DNA of 64,000 nucleotides from JBKECF01 sp047974375 (GTDB lineage Bacteria; Bacillota; Clostridia; Lachnospirales; CAMZNU01), in assembly GCA_047974375.1 (NCBI GenBank), contig JBKECF010000004.1, forward strand, positions 62,001-126,000, written 5' to 3'. Shown piece by piece: positions 1 to 9,022 of the stretch. The translations under genes and the position numbers were made by a program. The notes under the pieces were generated by a model. That model saw only the letters and a program-made list of their open reading frames with translations, did no database searches and had not been told where the DNA came from. Position 1 is the stretch's first letter, and every line of letters begins with the position of its first letter.

Positions 1-484
1 AAGATAATAAAGCTGTACTAGGATTTGTTGTCCAATTTATTGTATTTGGTAATCCTATTGCTCCTAGAATAGTGTTTATTATTCCATAATCTGTGTTGTA
101 CATCCATTTCCAAACCATGGCTATTGCCGCTGGGGCAACAACCATGGGCAAGAAATATATCATTCTAAAAAAAGTTGTTCCTTTTAGTTTTTGATTTAAC
201 AAAACAGCAAGTAATAATCCTAAAATAATTGTAGATGGTACTGTATATAGTACAAATAAAAGTGTGTTTTTTGTTATTTCCCAAAAATCATCGGAGGCTA
301 GCATATTAATATAATTTTGTAAGCCGACAAAACTCCAGGAACCAAAGGAACCAGATTTATGGAAGCTTATCCAAAGTGTTCTAAAAAAAGGATAAATATT
401 AAGTGTAATTAATCCAATCATTGTAGGTAATACCATTAGCATTCCTGTAACATGTGATTCGTATTTAGTTGTATTCTTATTCAT
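1..484 (-). CDS. Sugar ABC transporter permease (MalF/UgpA type), 3' part off window
   Basis: Reading the minus strand from the ATG at 484 (GAGGTG Shine-Dalgarno just upstream) gives a hydrophobic protein starting MNKNTTKYESHVTGM. It continues through membrane segments and a stretch containing FFRMIYFLPMVVAPAAIAMV, typical of carbohydrate ABC permeases of the MalF/UgpA type. It would form the membrane channel for the sugar-binding lipoprotein encoded 28 bases upstream in the same operon. The gene runs off the left edge, so the EAA loop and C-terminus are not visible. The substrate cannot be told from sequence. Confidence 0.85.
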   Translation of the reverse strand, partial: MNKNTTKYESHVTGMLMVLPTMIGLITLNIYPFFRTLWISFHKSGSFGSWSFVGLQNYINMLASDDFWEITKNTLLFVLYTVPSTIILGLLLAVLLNQKLKGTTFFRMIYFLPMVVAPAAIAMVWKWMYNTDYGIINTILGAIGLPNTINWTTNPSTALLS

Positions 485-512
485 TTTACACCTCTATCTA
501 CGACCGTTATAG

Positions 513-1856
513 CTATTCTGCTGCCAAATGTTCATTCACAATTTGTGCGGCAGTTTTACAAGCTTCTTCAATTGTTTTTTCGCCATTATAAGCTGACAAT
601 AATTCAGCTTCAACTAGTGGACCCCACTCAGATTTTGATTTGGAATATGGGAATTGTACACCGTACTCCATCATATCGGAATATACCTTTGTATTTTTTC
701 CCTCGTAGGTGTTTGTCCAACTATCATAAGTACTGTTAAAGGCTGGTATTGCTGCGCCTTTTTCGCCATGGATTATAGCTGCTTCTTCAGAGCCTAAGAA
801 CTTTAAAACCTTTTTTATTTTCTCTAACTCAGGGTGTGTAGCGTATGTTGCATAAGATAGACCATTATAGATGCTAGCCCTGCCGTCACCTATTTTGGGA
901 TTTGTAGCTTTAGGTAATACAGCTACATCCCAATTTAAGTCTGGGTAATTTAGGTATAAATTGTTTATGCCCCATGAACCACCAAATCTCATTGCAACTT
1001 CACCGGCAGCAAATCTTTCGTAAGCCCCTAGCTCAGACAATTGAGCTTGAGTAGGAGAAAAATTATAATCATTTTGCCAACTATACCATTCTTTTAAACC
1101 TGCCATGCCTGCAGTATCATCAATACCACAATCTGTAAAGTTATCATTTATCATATATCCTTCAGCTTGGTATATTAAATTATGATAACCTTCTTGATCA
1201 TCAAGAGGTGCGGCAAAACCGTATTTTCCTGTTGTATCTGTTATTTTTTGTGCTGCATTAACTAAATCTTCCCAAGTCCATGTTTCGTCTGGATAGGCAA
1301 CACCAGCCTCGTCTAAAAGGTCTTTATTGTATAACAAACCTATAGTATCTACGTCTTTTGGTATTCCATATATTTTACCATTATAAGTGACATTGTTTAC
1401 TAAACCTTCAACGAAATTATTCTTATAATAATTTTCCTCAACGTCATTATACAAATCTGTCACATCTGCTAGTATTTCTCCCTCAGCGTATCTTGAAAAT
1501 TCGTTGGTATGCATCCAAAATATATCTGGTAATGTATTACTATTTGCCATTGCTTCTAGTTTTGTCCAGTATTCAGTCCATGCAGAGATATCAACAGATA
1601 TATTTATGGAGGGGTCGATTTCTGTATATCGTGCAGCTAGAGCTTCCATGCCTTCGCGTTGGAAAGTATCCCAACCAAATAATGTAATATCTAAAGCTTT
1701 ATTACTACTATCTTCGCTGGTACTACTTTCATTGCTCGCTGTTACTTCCGTATTGTTTTCTTTGGAGTTGTCCTGCGTTTCAGTAAAGCCACAAGCAAAA
1801 AGCATAGTTGCCATGACAATAGTTGAAATCCTTGTAACTAATTTTTTAATTTTCAT
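513..1856 (-). CDS. Sugar ABC transporter substrate-binding lipoprotein
   Basis: 447 aa, the usual length for family 1 extracellular solute-binding proteins. The N-terminus is a lipoprotein signal with lipobox LFAC and the lipidated Cys at residue 22, followed by a Ser/Thr/Asn/Glu-rich linker to about residue 50. The body has family features such as ITLFGWDTF near the start, PDIFWMHTNEFSRYAEG, and a late AAGEVAMRFGGSWG block. It would capture a sugar or oligosaccharide outside the membrane and pass it to the permease downstream. The divergent AraC-type regulator starting at 2238 is the likely controller. The start is preceded by a good AGGAGG-like site. Substrate unknown. Confidence 0.9.
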   Translation of the reverse strand: MKIKKLVTRISTIVMATMLFACGFTETQDNSKENNTEVTASNESSTSEDSSNKALDITLFGWDTFQREGMEALAARYTEIDPSINISVDISAWTEYWTKLEAMANSNTLPDIFWMHTNEFSRYAEGEILADVTDLYNDVEENYYKNNFVEGLVNNVTYNGKIYGIPKDVDTIGLLYNKDLLDEAGVAYPDETWTWEDLVNAAQKITDTTGKYGFAAPLDDQEGYHNLIYQAEGYMINDNFTDCGIDDTAGMAGLKEWYSWQNDYNFSPTQAQLSELGAYERFAAGEVAMRFGGSWGINNLYLNYPDLNWDVAVLPKATNPKIGDGRASIYNGLSYATYATHPELEKIKKVLKFLGSEEAAIIHGEKGAAIPAFNSTYDSWTNTYEGKNTKVYSDMMEYGVQFPYSKSKSEWGPLVEAELLSAYNGEKTIEEACKTAAQIVNEHLAAE

Positions 1857-2237
1857 TTTAATACCTCCTTAAATTTTCTTGCGTTTATAATATTTGTTAA
1901 AAATAAATCCAAAATTAGAAAATAATTATTTATATATATAAATTCAACATATTGCATTTACGTGTATCGGGATTTATGAAAAATAATTTTAAGGTTAAAA
2001 TATTTTTAATTAATTATTAAAATTCACAAAAGTATTTATACTATTTTATAAAAGATATAATAGAATTTATATAATTCTTATAAGATATGAAAATTATATC
2101 ATTAATTACGGCAGTGTGTTAATATCACTTATATATTTAAATATATCATATTAGTGTTTTTAAAATGCTTAATGATATTAATAAACTTATTATGCAATAT
2201 ACTGAAAAGTATATAATTTAACTAACAAGGAGCGGAT
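1857..2237. promoter_or_regulatory. Divergent intergenic region between sugar ABC operon and AraC regulator
   Basis: About 380 bases, extremely A+T-rich, with no convincing ORF. Both flanking genes point outward, so it must hold both promoters. A TATAAT-like hexamer lies about 20 bases upstream of the ATG at 2238, but no clear -35 box or pair of AraC half-sites could be picked out by eye. Confidence 0.4.
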
Positions 2238-3112
2238 ATGTCTTATTTTAATAGTAAAATTTTTAATAAAAGTACTAACTTAGACTTGAGAGTCCATCAC
2301 GTTGGTGAAGAAATATGCGACCCTGGGCATATGTTTGGACCGGTAATAAGAGGTAGCTTTATGATTCATTATATTTATTCCGGGTTTGGAACATATTATT
2401 TTGAGGATGATAACAATATTATGTCTATGAGGGCAGGTGTAAAACTAAAAGAGGGGCAATTCTTTTTAATTTGGCCAGGAGTAGCCCATAGTTATGTTGC
2501 AGATGACGCGCATCCGTGGCACTACACTTGGGTTGAGTTTAGTGGTGCAAAAGCCGAAAAGCTATTATTTGAATGTGGTCTTACAAGAAAAAATTTAATA
2601 TTTACGCCAACTTCGGAGTCTGGTGCCAAAGAAGTAATTAGAAAATATTTTAAAACATTATTAGATAAGCAAATTATTGAAGATGCCGCCATACTGGGAA
2701 ATTTATATTTGCTATTTAATGAATTTATAAAAATAAGTAGTTCCAAAGTTAGTAATAATAATGATTTCGATATAAAAAAATATACATTGAAAAAGCTATA
2801 GGATTTATGGAAAAAAACTATTCTACCATAGTTACAGTTGAAGAAGTAAGTTCTTATTGTAATTTAAGTAGAAATTATTTGAATAAATTATTTAGAGAAG
2901 AGCTAAACGAAACTTTGCAAGAGAGGTTAACAAATGTAAGACTAGGAAAAGCTGTTTATTACTCACAAAATACGAATGTAACTATAGAAGAAATAAGTTA
3001 TTTAGTAGGATTTGGCAGTAGCTTGAATTTTTATAGAAATTTTAAAAAAAATTATTCAATACCACCAAAGGTATGGCGAGATAAAAATATTTCTATTTCT
3101 AATCCACGATAA
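2238..3112 (+). pseudogene. AraC-family transcriptional regulator split by a -1 frameshift at an A7 run
   Basis: The first frame (2238-2801, 187 aa) is the cupin-like sugar-sensing domain of AraC regulators, with motifs such as MIHYIYSGFGTYYF and LIWPGVAHSY. The second frame (in-frame ATG at 2807, end 3112, about 100 aa) is the double helix-turn-helix DNA-binding domain (VEEVSSYCNLSRNYLNKLF, then EEISYLVGFGSSLNFYRNFK). A -1 shift at the A7 run 2774-2780 joins them as one protein reading KKIYIEKAIGFMEKNYS, which is the normal AraC linker. The original gene is therefore one regulator of about 290 aa, beside and divergent from a sugar ABC operon. The break could be a true deletion, a sequencing error in a homopolymer, or recoding: the site reads A AAA AAA T in frame, a canonical slippery heptamer. 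Confidence 0.8.
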
Positions 3113-3289
3113 TAATTAGTTTATATTTTTTTAAAAACAACAACTTCCCGATTTATTATTGATAAACTAAGAATTTACGTATAGAATAACAATATATTTG
3201 GCAAAAGAAATAATTAAAAAGCATTTGTAGAAATACATATGTTAAAATAATTACGAGAGTAACAAGTATCTGACTAGAAGGATGGTAAA

Positions 3290-4288
3290 ATGGAAGTTTT
3301 AAAATATGTTTTTTTAATTATTGGATTTATACTGTTAATAAAGGGGGCGGATTTTTTCGTAGAAGGAAGTGCTTCAGTTGCAAAAAAATTCAACATTCCG
3401 GATTTAATAATTGGATTAACAATAGTTTCGTTGGGAACATCGGCACCAGAGATAGCCGTAAGTACAACGGCATCAATTGGTGGGGCAAACGATGTAGCCA
3501 TAAGTAACATAATAGGCTCAAATATGTTTAATCTTCTTATAGTAATAGGTGTATGTGCAGTGTACAAGCCTATAAAAGTGAAGACAGAGCTTTTAAAAAA
3601 GGAATTGCCCTTTTCATTATTAGCAACATTTGTATTATTAGTAATGCTAGCAGACGTTTATATGAATGCAGGAATACCAACTGTTAACAATTTGGTAGCC
3701 ATACCAGTAAATATTATTTCTAGAAATGAAGGTTTAATTCTCCTTTCTTTCTGTGTTATTTTTGTATATTCATTAATTCGCTCTACTTTAGAACTAACTA
3801 GCAAAGGTGTGGTAGAGGAAGATGGCATTGAGGTAAAGGAACGGAAGTTAAGTATTTCCGTTGTATTTATAATAGCTGGTTGTATTGCCATAATAGTTGG
3901 GGGAAATATAGTAGTTGACTCCGCTGTAATGATTGCTAAAGACTTTGGCTTAAGCGAAACACTAATAGGCTTAACAATAGTTGCCATGGGTACTTCGTTA
4001 CCAGAATTAGTTACTTCAATTGCTTCGGCTAAAAAAGGTAGCTCCGACATGGCTATTGGAAATGTTGTAGGTTCAAATATATTCAATATACTATTAACTT
4101 TAGGTATATGTAGTACAATTTCGCCTATTGCTGTTCATGCTGTAAGTATTTATGATGCTATAATTCTTACGGTTTTATCGTGCTTAGTATTTGTATTTGC
4201 TCTTACTAGAAAGAAAGTAAGTCGAACAGAAGGTGCAATTTTGATATGTATCTACATAGTGTACACAGTTTATATAATTATGCGTTAG
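3290..4288 (+). CDS. Calcium/sodium antiporter (CaCA family, YrbG-like)
   Basis: 332 aa, almost wholly membrane-embedded. It has the two inverted alpha repeats of the cation/Ca2+ exchanger family: GLTIVSLGTSAPE with a following NIIGSNMFN in the first half, and GLTIVAMGTSLPE with NVVGSNIFN in the second. The acidic residue in each GTS-PE motif is part of the ion site. A soluble loop around residues 170-190 separates the halves. It most likely exchanges Ca2+ for Na+ or H+ across the plasma membrane. A Shine-Dalgarno AAGGATGG precedes the ATG. It ends 9 bases before mscS, suggesting co-transcription of an ion/osmotic homeostasis pair. Confidence 0.9.
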   Translation: MEVLKYVFLIIGFILLIKGADFFVEGSASVAKKFNIPDLIIGLTIVSLGTSAPEIAVSTTASIGGANDVAISNIIGSNMFNLLIVIGVCAVYKPIKVKTELLKKELPFSLLATFVLLVMLADVYMNAGIPTVNNLVAIPVNIISRNEGLILLSFCVIFVYSLIRSTLELTSKGVVEEDGIEVKERKLSISVVFIIAGCIAIIVGGNIVVDSAVMIAKDFGLSETLIGLTIVAMGTSLPELVTSIASAKKGSSDMAIGNVVGSNIFNILLTLGICSTISPIAVHAVSIYDAIILTVLSCLVFVFALTRKKVSRTEGAILICIYIVYTVYIIMR

Positions 4289-4297
4289 GGGTATTAA

Positions 4298-5245
4298 ATG
4301 AATTTTTCTTTGTTTACAGTATTAACAGCTACGGAATCCGTTTCTTTAGCTGTGGAGGATCCGCAATTACCTGTGGAAAATTTAGAAGAAACAGTTACTG
4401 GTTTAAGTGGAGCTGTTAAAATGGCCATTAACGGCTTTTTATCACCGGATTTTTGGATAAATATTTTAGTCTTATTTTTGCAAATATTTTTAGTAATTGT
4501 TTTTGCTAAAATAATTATTAAAATATTAAACTACTTTGTAGGAAAATTTATGAGTAAGTCCAAGTATATTGATCACAAAAAAGAAGCGACTTTAGTTAAT
4601 GTTTCAAAGGCTACTATTAAAATAGTTGTGTATTTTACAGCAATAATTACTATATTAAAAATGTTTAATATAAGCGTAGAATCTTTAATAGCTGTTGCAG
4701 GAGTTGGTTCTTTGGCAATTGGTTTTGCAGCTCAAAACTTGGTTCGAGATTTTATTACAGGTATGTTTATTCTATTGGAAAATCAGTACAATATTGGTGA
4801 TTTAGTTGCACTACAAGACATAAAAGGTGTAGTAGAAAATATAACAATGCGTGTAACAACTTTAAGGAGTGTAGACGGCTCCCTTCACTACATTCCCAAT
4901 GGTGAAATTAAATTAGTAACAAATTTAAGTAAGGAGTACTCAAGAGCTATAGTAGAAGTTGGAGTAGATTATAATGCAGACATAGACCTTGTATTAGAGG
5001 TTTTGGAAAGTGAAATGGAAAAGGCGGACAGACTTATTGAGGAACTTTTGTTGCCGCCGGTGGTTTTAGGAATATCGGACTTAGCAGATAACTCGGTAAA
5101 TATAAAAATAATGGCAGACTGTAAAGCTGGGGAAGCTGTAAATGTAGAAAGAAAGTTACGTTTGTTAATCAAGAAAAGATTGGACAAGGAGAATATATCC
5201 ATACCTTTTCCACAAAGAGTTATTCATATTGTAAAGGAATGGTAA
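4298..5245 (+). CDS. mscS: MscS-family small-conductance mechanosensitive channel
   Basis: 315 aa. A hydrophobic N-terminus is followed by the pore-lining helix and the family signature: GVGSLAIGFAAQNLVRDFITGMF around residues 135-160, then ENQYNIGDLV and a beta domain with TTLRSVDGSLHYIPNG. These define the TM3 pore and the cytoplasmic cage of MscS. The channel opens under membrane tension and releases solutes during hypo-osmotic shock. The stop overlaps the start of the DUF951 gene, an arrangement common in Firmicutes. It carries about 45 residues before the first clear membrane helix. Confidence 0.92.
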   Translation: MNFSLFTVLTATESVSLAVEDPQLPVENLEETVTGLSGAVKMAINGFLSPDFWINILVLFLQIFLVIVFAKIIIKILNYFVGKFMSKSKYIDHKKEATLVNVSKATIKIVVYFTAIITILKMFNISVESLIAVAGVGSLAIGFAAQNLVRDFITGMFILLENQYNIGDLVALQDIKGVVENITMRVTTLRSVDGSLHYIPNGEIKLVTNLSKEYSRAIVEVGVDYNADIDLVLEVLESEMEKADRLIEELLLPPVVLGISDLADNSVNIKIMADCKAGEAVNVERKLRLLIKKRLDKENISIPFPQRVIHIVKEW

Positions 5246-5430
5246 TGTACAGTGTAGGACAAGTTGTTCAAATGAAAAAAAAACACCCATGTGGAAGTAA
5301 CCAATGGGAGATATTACGTGTAGGTATGGATTTTAGAATTAAGTGCAAGGGCTGTGGCCACATGGTCATGATACCTCGTACAAAATTTGAAAAAGCCTGC
5401 AAAAAAATTTTGAGTGGTGAAAATGAATAA
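5239..5430 (+). CDS. DUF951 family small zinc-ribbon-like protein
   Basis: 63 aa. It matches the DUF951 pattern seen next to mscS in many Firmicutes: a basic stretch MKKKHPCGSNQWEILR, then DFRIKCKGCGHMVMIPR. Three cysteines (one in HPCG, a C-x2-C pair in KCKGCGH) suggest metal binding. The ATG lies inside the mscS stop region (ATGGTAATG), so translation is probably coupled. Function unknown. Confidence 0.85.
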   Translation: MVMYSVGQVVQMKKKHPCGSNQWEILRVGMDFRIKCKGCGHMVMIPRTKFEKACKKILSGENE

Positions 5431-5962
5431 AAATGAATTAAGAAGTAAAGGTAAGGCAATACGGGGAACTTTAACTAAAGATGAATTAATGGAAAAAAGT
5501 GAAAATATATTTAATTTTATTTTTGCTTTAGATGAACTAAAAAAATCTAAAAACGTATTTATTTTTATGAATATGTTAGATGAAATAACAACAGATGTTT
5601 TTATTGAAAAGTTTATAGATTTAGGTAAAAAGGTATATATACCTAAGGCTAAAAAGACTATGACCTTTCATGAATATACAGGTGAATTTAATATAAGTAA
5701 CTACGGTATAAGGGAGCCAATAGAACCAGAAGAAAAAATAAGCGATATGGATACTCTAATTATCGTACCAGGGTTATTGTATTCAGAGGATTTTTATAGA
5801 ATAGGCTATGGTGGTGGCTATTATGATAAATATTTAGATAGTCACACCTATTACAAAACTGTAGGTATATGTTTTGAAGAACAAATGGTAAAAAAATTAG
5901 AAGTAAATAGCTACGACAAAGCTGTAGATATTTTAGTAACAGATAGGAAAGTAAGAAGGTGA
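5423..5962 (+). CDS. 5-formyltetrahydrofolate cyclo-ligase
   Basis: About 179 aa. It converts 5-formyl-THF to 5,10-methenyl-THF with ATP, recycling folate. Seen: the basic N-terminal helix NKNELRSKGKAIR, KKVYIPKA in the middle, and the family hallmark LIIVPGLLYSEDFYRIGYGGGYYDKYL near residues 110-140. An upstream in-frame GTG at 5414 exists, but the ATG at 5423 follows a GGTG-type ribosome site at better spacing and is preferred. It overlaps the end of DUF951 and sits 3 bases before deoB. Confidence 0.9.
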   Translation: MNKNELRSKGKAIRGTLTKDELMEKSENIFNFIFALDELKKSKNVFIFMNMLDEITTDVFIEKFIDLGKKVYIPKAKKTMTFHEYTGEFNISNYGIREPIEPEEKISDMDTLIIVPGLLYSEDFYRIGYGGGYYDKYLDSHTYYKTVGICFEEQMVKKLEVNSYDKAVDILVTDRKVRR

Positions 5963-5965
5963 ATT

Positions 5966-7147
5966 ATGTACAATAGAATAATTACAGTAGTAATGGATTC
6001 TCTAGGAGTAGGAGAAATGGAAGACTCCAAGGACTTTGGTGATGTAAATGTAAATACAGCTAAACATATAGCTGAAAAGTGCAATGGACTTAATTGCCCA
6101 AATTTAGAAAGCTTAGGTTTTGGACGTATTACAGAAATTCAAGGCATAGAAGAAAAGTATAATTCTAAAGCCCTAGTTGGTAAATTAGGAGAACTTTCTA
6201 ATGGTAAAGATACAATGACAGGACATTGGGAAATAATGGGACTTAAAACCATAAAGCCTTTTATTACATTTACAGACACAGGCTTCCCGGAAGATTTGTT
6301 AAAGGAACTAAGTGAAAGAAGTGGACGTAAAATAGTGGGAAATAAGGCGGCATCTGGAACAGAAATTATAGAGGAATTAGGTGAACATCATATGAAAACA
6401 GGTGACCTAATAGTTTATACTTCTGCAGATTCTGTACTTCAAATAGCAGCCCACGAAGATATTATTTCCATAGAAGAACAATATAAAATTTGCGAAATAG
6501 CTAGAGATATAACAATGCGAGATCAGTGGAAATTAGGTAGAATAATAGCAAGACCTTTTATAGGTACAGGAAAAGGCGACTTTACTCGTACGCCAAATAG
6601 ACACGACTATGCTCTTAAGCCTTTTGAAGATACAGTTTTAAATTATTTAAAAGACGATGGTTTTGATGTAATAAGCGTTGGTAAAATAAATGATATATTT
6701 AACACTGAAGGAATTACAGCTTCACATAAAACTAAGTCCAATAAAGATGGTATGGAAAAAACTATAGAAATTACAAATGGCGATTTTAAAGGATTGTTGT
6801 TTACAAATTTAGTTGATTTCGATGCATTATATGGCCATAGAAGAAATCCGGAGGGTTATGGAAAATGCATAGAGGAATTTGACCAACAGCTAGGAGAATT
6901 ACTTGAAGTGCTTAGGGATGATGACCTGCTTATTTTAACAGCTGACCACGGTAACGACCCAACCTATAAAGGTTCAGACCATACAAGGGAATACATTCCG
7001 ATTGTTATGTATTCTAAAAGTAATAATGTAGCCAATAAATTATATACAGGTAACACTTTTGCAAATATAGGGGCAACTATAGCAGATAATTTTAATACAA
7101 AAATGCCGAAATATGGCGAAAGTTATATAAATGAAATGAAGATATAA
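5966..7147 (+). CDS. deoB: Phosphopentomutase
   Basis: 393 aa, normal DeoB length. It interconverts ribose/deoxyribose 1-phosphate and 5-phosphate in nucleoside salvage and belongs to the alkaline phosphatase superfamily. The metal-site motifs are present: VMDSLGVGEMEDS at the N-terminus, GKDTMTGHWEIMG with the catalytic Thr, and the C-terminal TADHGNDPTYKGSDHTREYIP. It lies directly upstream of deoD, the enzyme that makes its substrate, with 11 bases between them. Confidence 0.97.
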   Translation: MYNRIITVVMDSLGVGEMEDSKDFGDVNVNTAKHIAEKCNGLNCPNLESLGFGRITEIQGIEEKYNSKALVGKLGELSNGKDTMTGHWEIMGLKTIKPFITFTDTGFPEDLLKELSERSGRKIVGNKAASGTEIIEELGEHHMKTGDLIVYTSADSVLQIAAHEDIISIEEQYKICEIARDITMRDQWKLGRIIARPFIGTGKGDFTRTPNRHDYALKPFEDTVLNYLKDDGFDVISVGKINDIFNTEGITASHKTKSNKDGMEKTIEITNGDFKGLLFTNLVDFDALYGHRRNPEGYGKCIEEFDQQLGELLEVLRDDDLLILTADHGNDPTYKGSDHTREYIPIVMYSKSNNVANKLYTGNTFANIGATIADNFNTKMPKYGESYINEMKI

Positions 7148-7158
7148 AGGAGAAAATT

Positions 7159-7869
7159 ATGATACCAACACCACATATTAAGGCTGAAAGCAAAGATATG
7201 ATAGCAGAAACTATTTTATTACCAGGGGATCCATTACGTGCTAAGTTTATAGCAGAAACTTTTTTAAAAGACCCAGTACAATTTAATGGAACAAGAAATA
7301 TTTTAGGCTACACAGGAGAATATAATGGGAAAAAGATTTCTGTAATGGGTACAGGAATGGGAATGCCATCTATTGGAATTTATTCCTATGAATTAATACA
7401 CTTTTACGGTGTTAAAAATTTAATTCGTATTGGTAGTGCAGGTTCTTTTCAAGAAGATGTAAAAATAAGAGATGTAGTTTTTGGAATGAGTGCAAGTACA
7501 GATTCAAATTTCCAATCTCAATACAATTTGCCAGGAACATATGCACCAACTTGTTCTTACAACTTATTTAACCAAGCTGTAGAGGTTGCTAATAAAAAAG
7601 GTATACCTTTTAAAGCTGGTAATATTTTATCAAGCGATATTTTTTATGGTGAAGATGCTGATTCTTGGAAGAAATGGCAAAAAATGGGAGTACTTTGTGT
7701 AGACATGGAAGCTGCTGCTTTATACATGACAGCTGCTAGAGCAGGCGTAAACGCTTTATGTATGCTTACAATTTCCGACTCATTAGTTACTCATGAGGCG
7801 ACAACAGCAGAAGAAAGACAAAATACTTTTACAAAAATGATGGAAATAGCTTTAGAATTAGGAAACTAA
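7159..7869 (+). CDS. deoD: Purine nucleoside phosphorylase, DeoD type
   Basis: 236 aa, the length of hexameric bacterial PNP. It cleaves purine (deoxy)nucleosides with phosphate to base plus (deoxy)ribose 1-phosphate. Motifs: LLPGDPLRAKFIAET (phosphate site), VMGTGMGMPSIGIYSYEL, LIRIGSAGSF, VDMEAAALY, and late SDSLVTHEATTAEERQ carrying the Asp/Arg pair that acts on the base. Shine-Dalgarno AAGGAG precedes the ATG. It forms a salvage pair with deoB. Confidence 0.97.
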   Translation: MIPTPHIKAESKDMIAETILLPGDPLRAKFIAETFLKDPVQFNGTRNILGYTGEYNGKKISVMGTGMGMPSIGIYSYELIHFYGVKNLIRIGSAGSFQEDVKIRDVVFGMSASTDSNFQSQYNLPGTYAPTCSYNLFNQAVEVANKKGIPFKAGNILSSDIFYGEDADSWKKWQKMGVLCVDMEAAALYMTAARAGVNALCMLTISDSLVTHEATTAEERQNTFTKMMEIALELGN

Positions 7870-7897
7870 TTGACATTTAATGCGTATAATATATAAT
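7870..7897 (+). promoter_or_regulatory. Predicted sigma-A promoter for rubredoxin
   Basis: TTGACA at 7870-7875 and TATAAT at 7892-7897, 16 bases apart, immediately after the deoD stop codon. It points at the rubredoxin gene starting at 7955. Confidence 0.6.
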
Positions 7898-7954
7898 AAA
7901 TGATAAATTACTACTTAATATAAGTAGCATAAAATAAAAATTAAGGAGGCTATT

Positions 7955-8116
7955 ATGAGCAAGTATGAATGCGAACCATGTGGTTATATTTATGACCCAG
8001 AAGTAGGCGACCCAGACGGTGGTATTGCACCAGGTACATCTTTTGACGATATTCCAGAAGATTGGGTTTGCCCATTATGTGGCGTTGGCAAAGAGTTTTT
8101 TATAGTTGCAGCGTAA
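7955..8116 (+). CDS. Rubredoxin
   Basis: 53 aa electron carrier with one iron held by four cysteines. Both knuckles are visible: YECEPCGYIYDP (Cys 6 and 9) and WVCPLCGVGKEFF (Cys 39 and 42), with the aromatic core residues between. TAAGGAGG lies just upstream of the ATG. Rubredoxins pass electrons to rubrerythrin, superoxide reductase or flavoproteins in anaerobes, usually for oxygen detoxification. No partner lies next to it, and it has its own promoter and terminator, so it is probably monocistronic. Confidence 0.97.
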   Translation: MSKYECEPCGYIYDPEVGDPDGGIAPGTSFDDIPEDWVCPLCGVGKEFFIVAA

Positions 8117-8120
8117 TTTC

Positions 8121-8170
8121 AAAAAGACAATTCATTGTTATTAAACATAATTCTTGAATTGTCTTTTTTT
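8121..8170 (+). terminator. Rho-independent terminator after rubredoxin
   Basis: AAGACAATTCA pairs with TGAATTGTCTT across a loop of about 20 bases, followed by a T run. Confidence 0.8.
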
Positions 8171-8204
8171 ATTACAAGATTAAATTATATTCAAGGGAGT
8201 GAAA

Positions 8205-9014
8205 ATGTACGAAAATTTAGGAATAGCTTTTTTATTTACATTAATTGCAGGATTATCAACAGGTATTGGTAGCGCAATATCTTTTTTTGCAAAAAGTGAT
8301 AACACAAAATTTTTATCGGCAAGTCTTGGCTTTTCTGCTGGAGTTATGATTTATGTTTCTTTAGTAGAAATATTTTACAAGGCGCAAACATCTTTGCAAC
8401 AGGTCTTAGGGAAAAAAGATGGCGCTATTGTCACGGTGATTGCTTTTTTTGGCGGAATGTTATTTATAGCTTTAATAGACAAATTAATACCGAGCCATAG
8501 CAATCCCCACGAAATTAAAGAAATAGACGAAGATGAAGTGGATAGTTCATATCAAGATAAGTCTAAACTCTTAAGAACAGGGGTGTTTACGGCTTTAGCC
8601 ATAGCTATACACAACTTTCCCGAAGGTTTGGCAACTTTTGTTTCTGCTTTAAAAGACCCAAAATTGGCAATACCTATTGTAGTTGCCATAGCAATACATA
8701 ATATACCTGAGGGTATTGCTGTATCTGTGCCGGTTTATTATGCAACAGGAAGCAAGAAAAAAGCCTTTCTCTTTTCTTTTTTATCGGGACTTTCTGAGCC
8801 CATAGGGGCGGCCTTTGGTTTTTTAATATTAATGCCCTTTATGAATGATATGGTGTATGGCATACTTTTTGCATCTGTTGCAGGAATTATGGTGTTTATA
8901 TCTTTAGATGAATTATTACCTACAGCAGAAGAATACGGCGAACATCATTTGGCTATGTATGGTGTAGTAATGGGAATGATAGTAATGGCAGTAAGCCTTT
9001 TATTATTTTTATAG
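8205..9014 (+). CDS. ZIP-family metal transporter (ZupT/GufA type)
   Basis: About 269 aa with eight predicted membrane helices. Two ZIP metal-binding helices are clear: AIAIHNFPEGLATFVSA and AIAIHNIPEGIAVSVPVYY, each with the H-N-x-P-E-G motif that coordinates Zn2+ or a related metal. An acidic cytoplasmic loop (EIKEIDEDEVDSS) precedes them. It likely imports zinc, iron or manganese. An in-frame GTG at 8199 exists, but the ATG at 8205 follows GGGAG at good spacing. It ends 8 bases before thiN. Confidence 0.92.
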   Translation: MYENLGIAFLFTLIAGLSTGIGSAISFFAKSDNTKFLSASLGFSAGVMIYVSLVEIFYKAQTSLQQVLGKKDGAIVTVIAFFGGMLFIALIDKLIPSHSNPHEIKEIDEDEVDSSYQDKSKLLRTGVFTALAIAIHNFPEGLATFVSALKDPKLAIPIVVAIAIHNIPEGIAVSVPVYYATGSKKKAFLFSFLSGLSEPIGAAFGFLILMPFMNDMVYGILFASVAGIMVFISLDELLPTAEEYGEHHLAMYGVVMGMIVMAVSLLLFL

Positions 9015-9022
9015 GTGATTTA

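Noticed and set aside
1504..1872. 122-aa plus-strand frame
   Set aside because: Lies wholly antisense to the signal and N-terminal part of the sugar-binding lipoprotein gene, no ribosome site, no family likeness.
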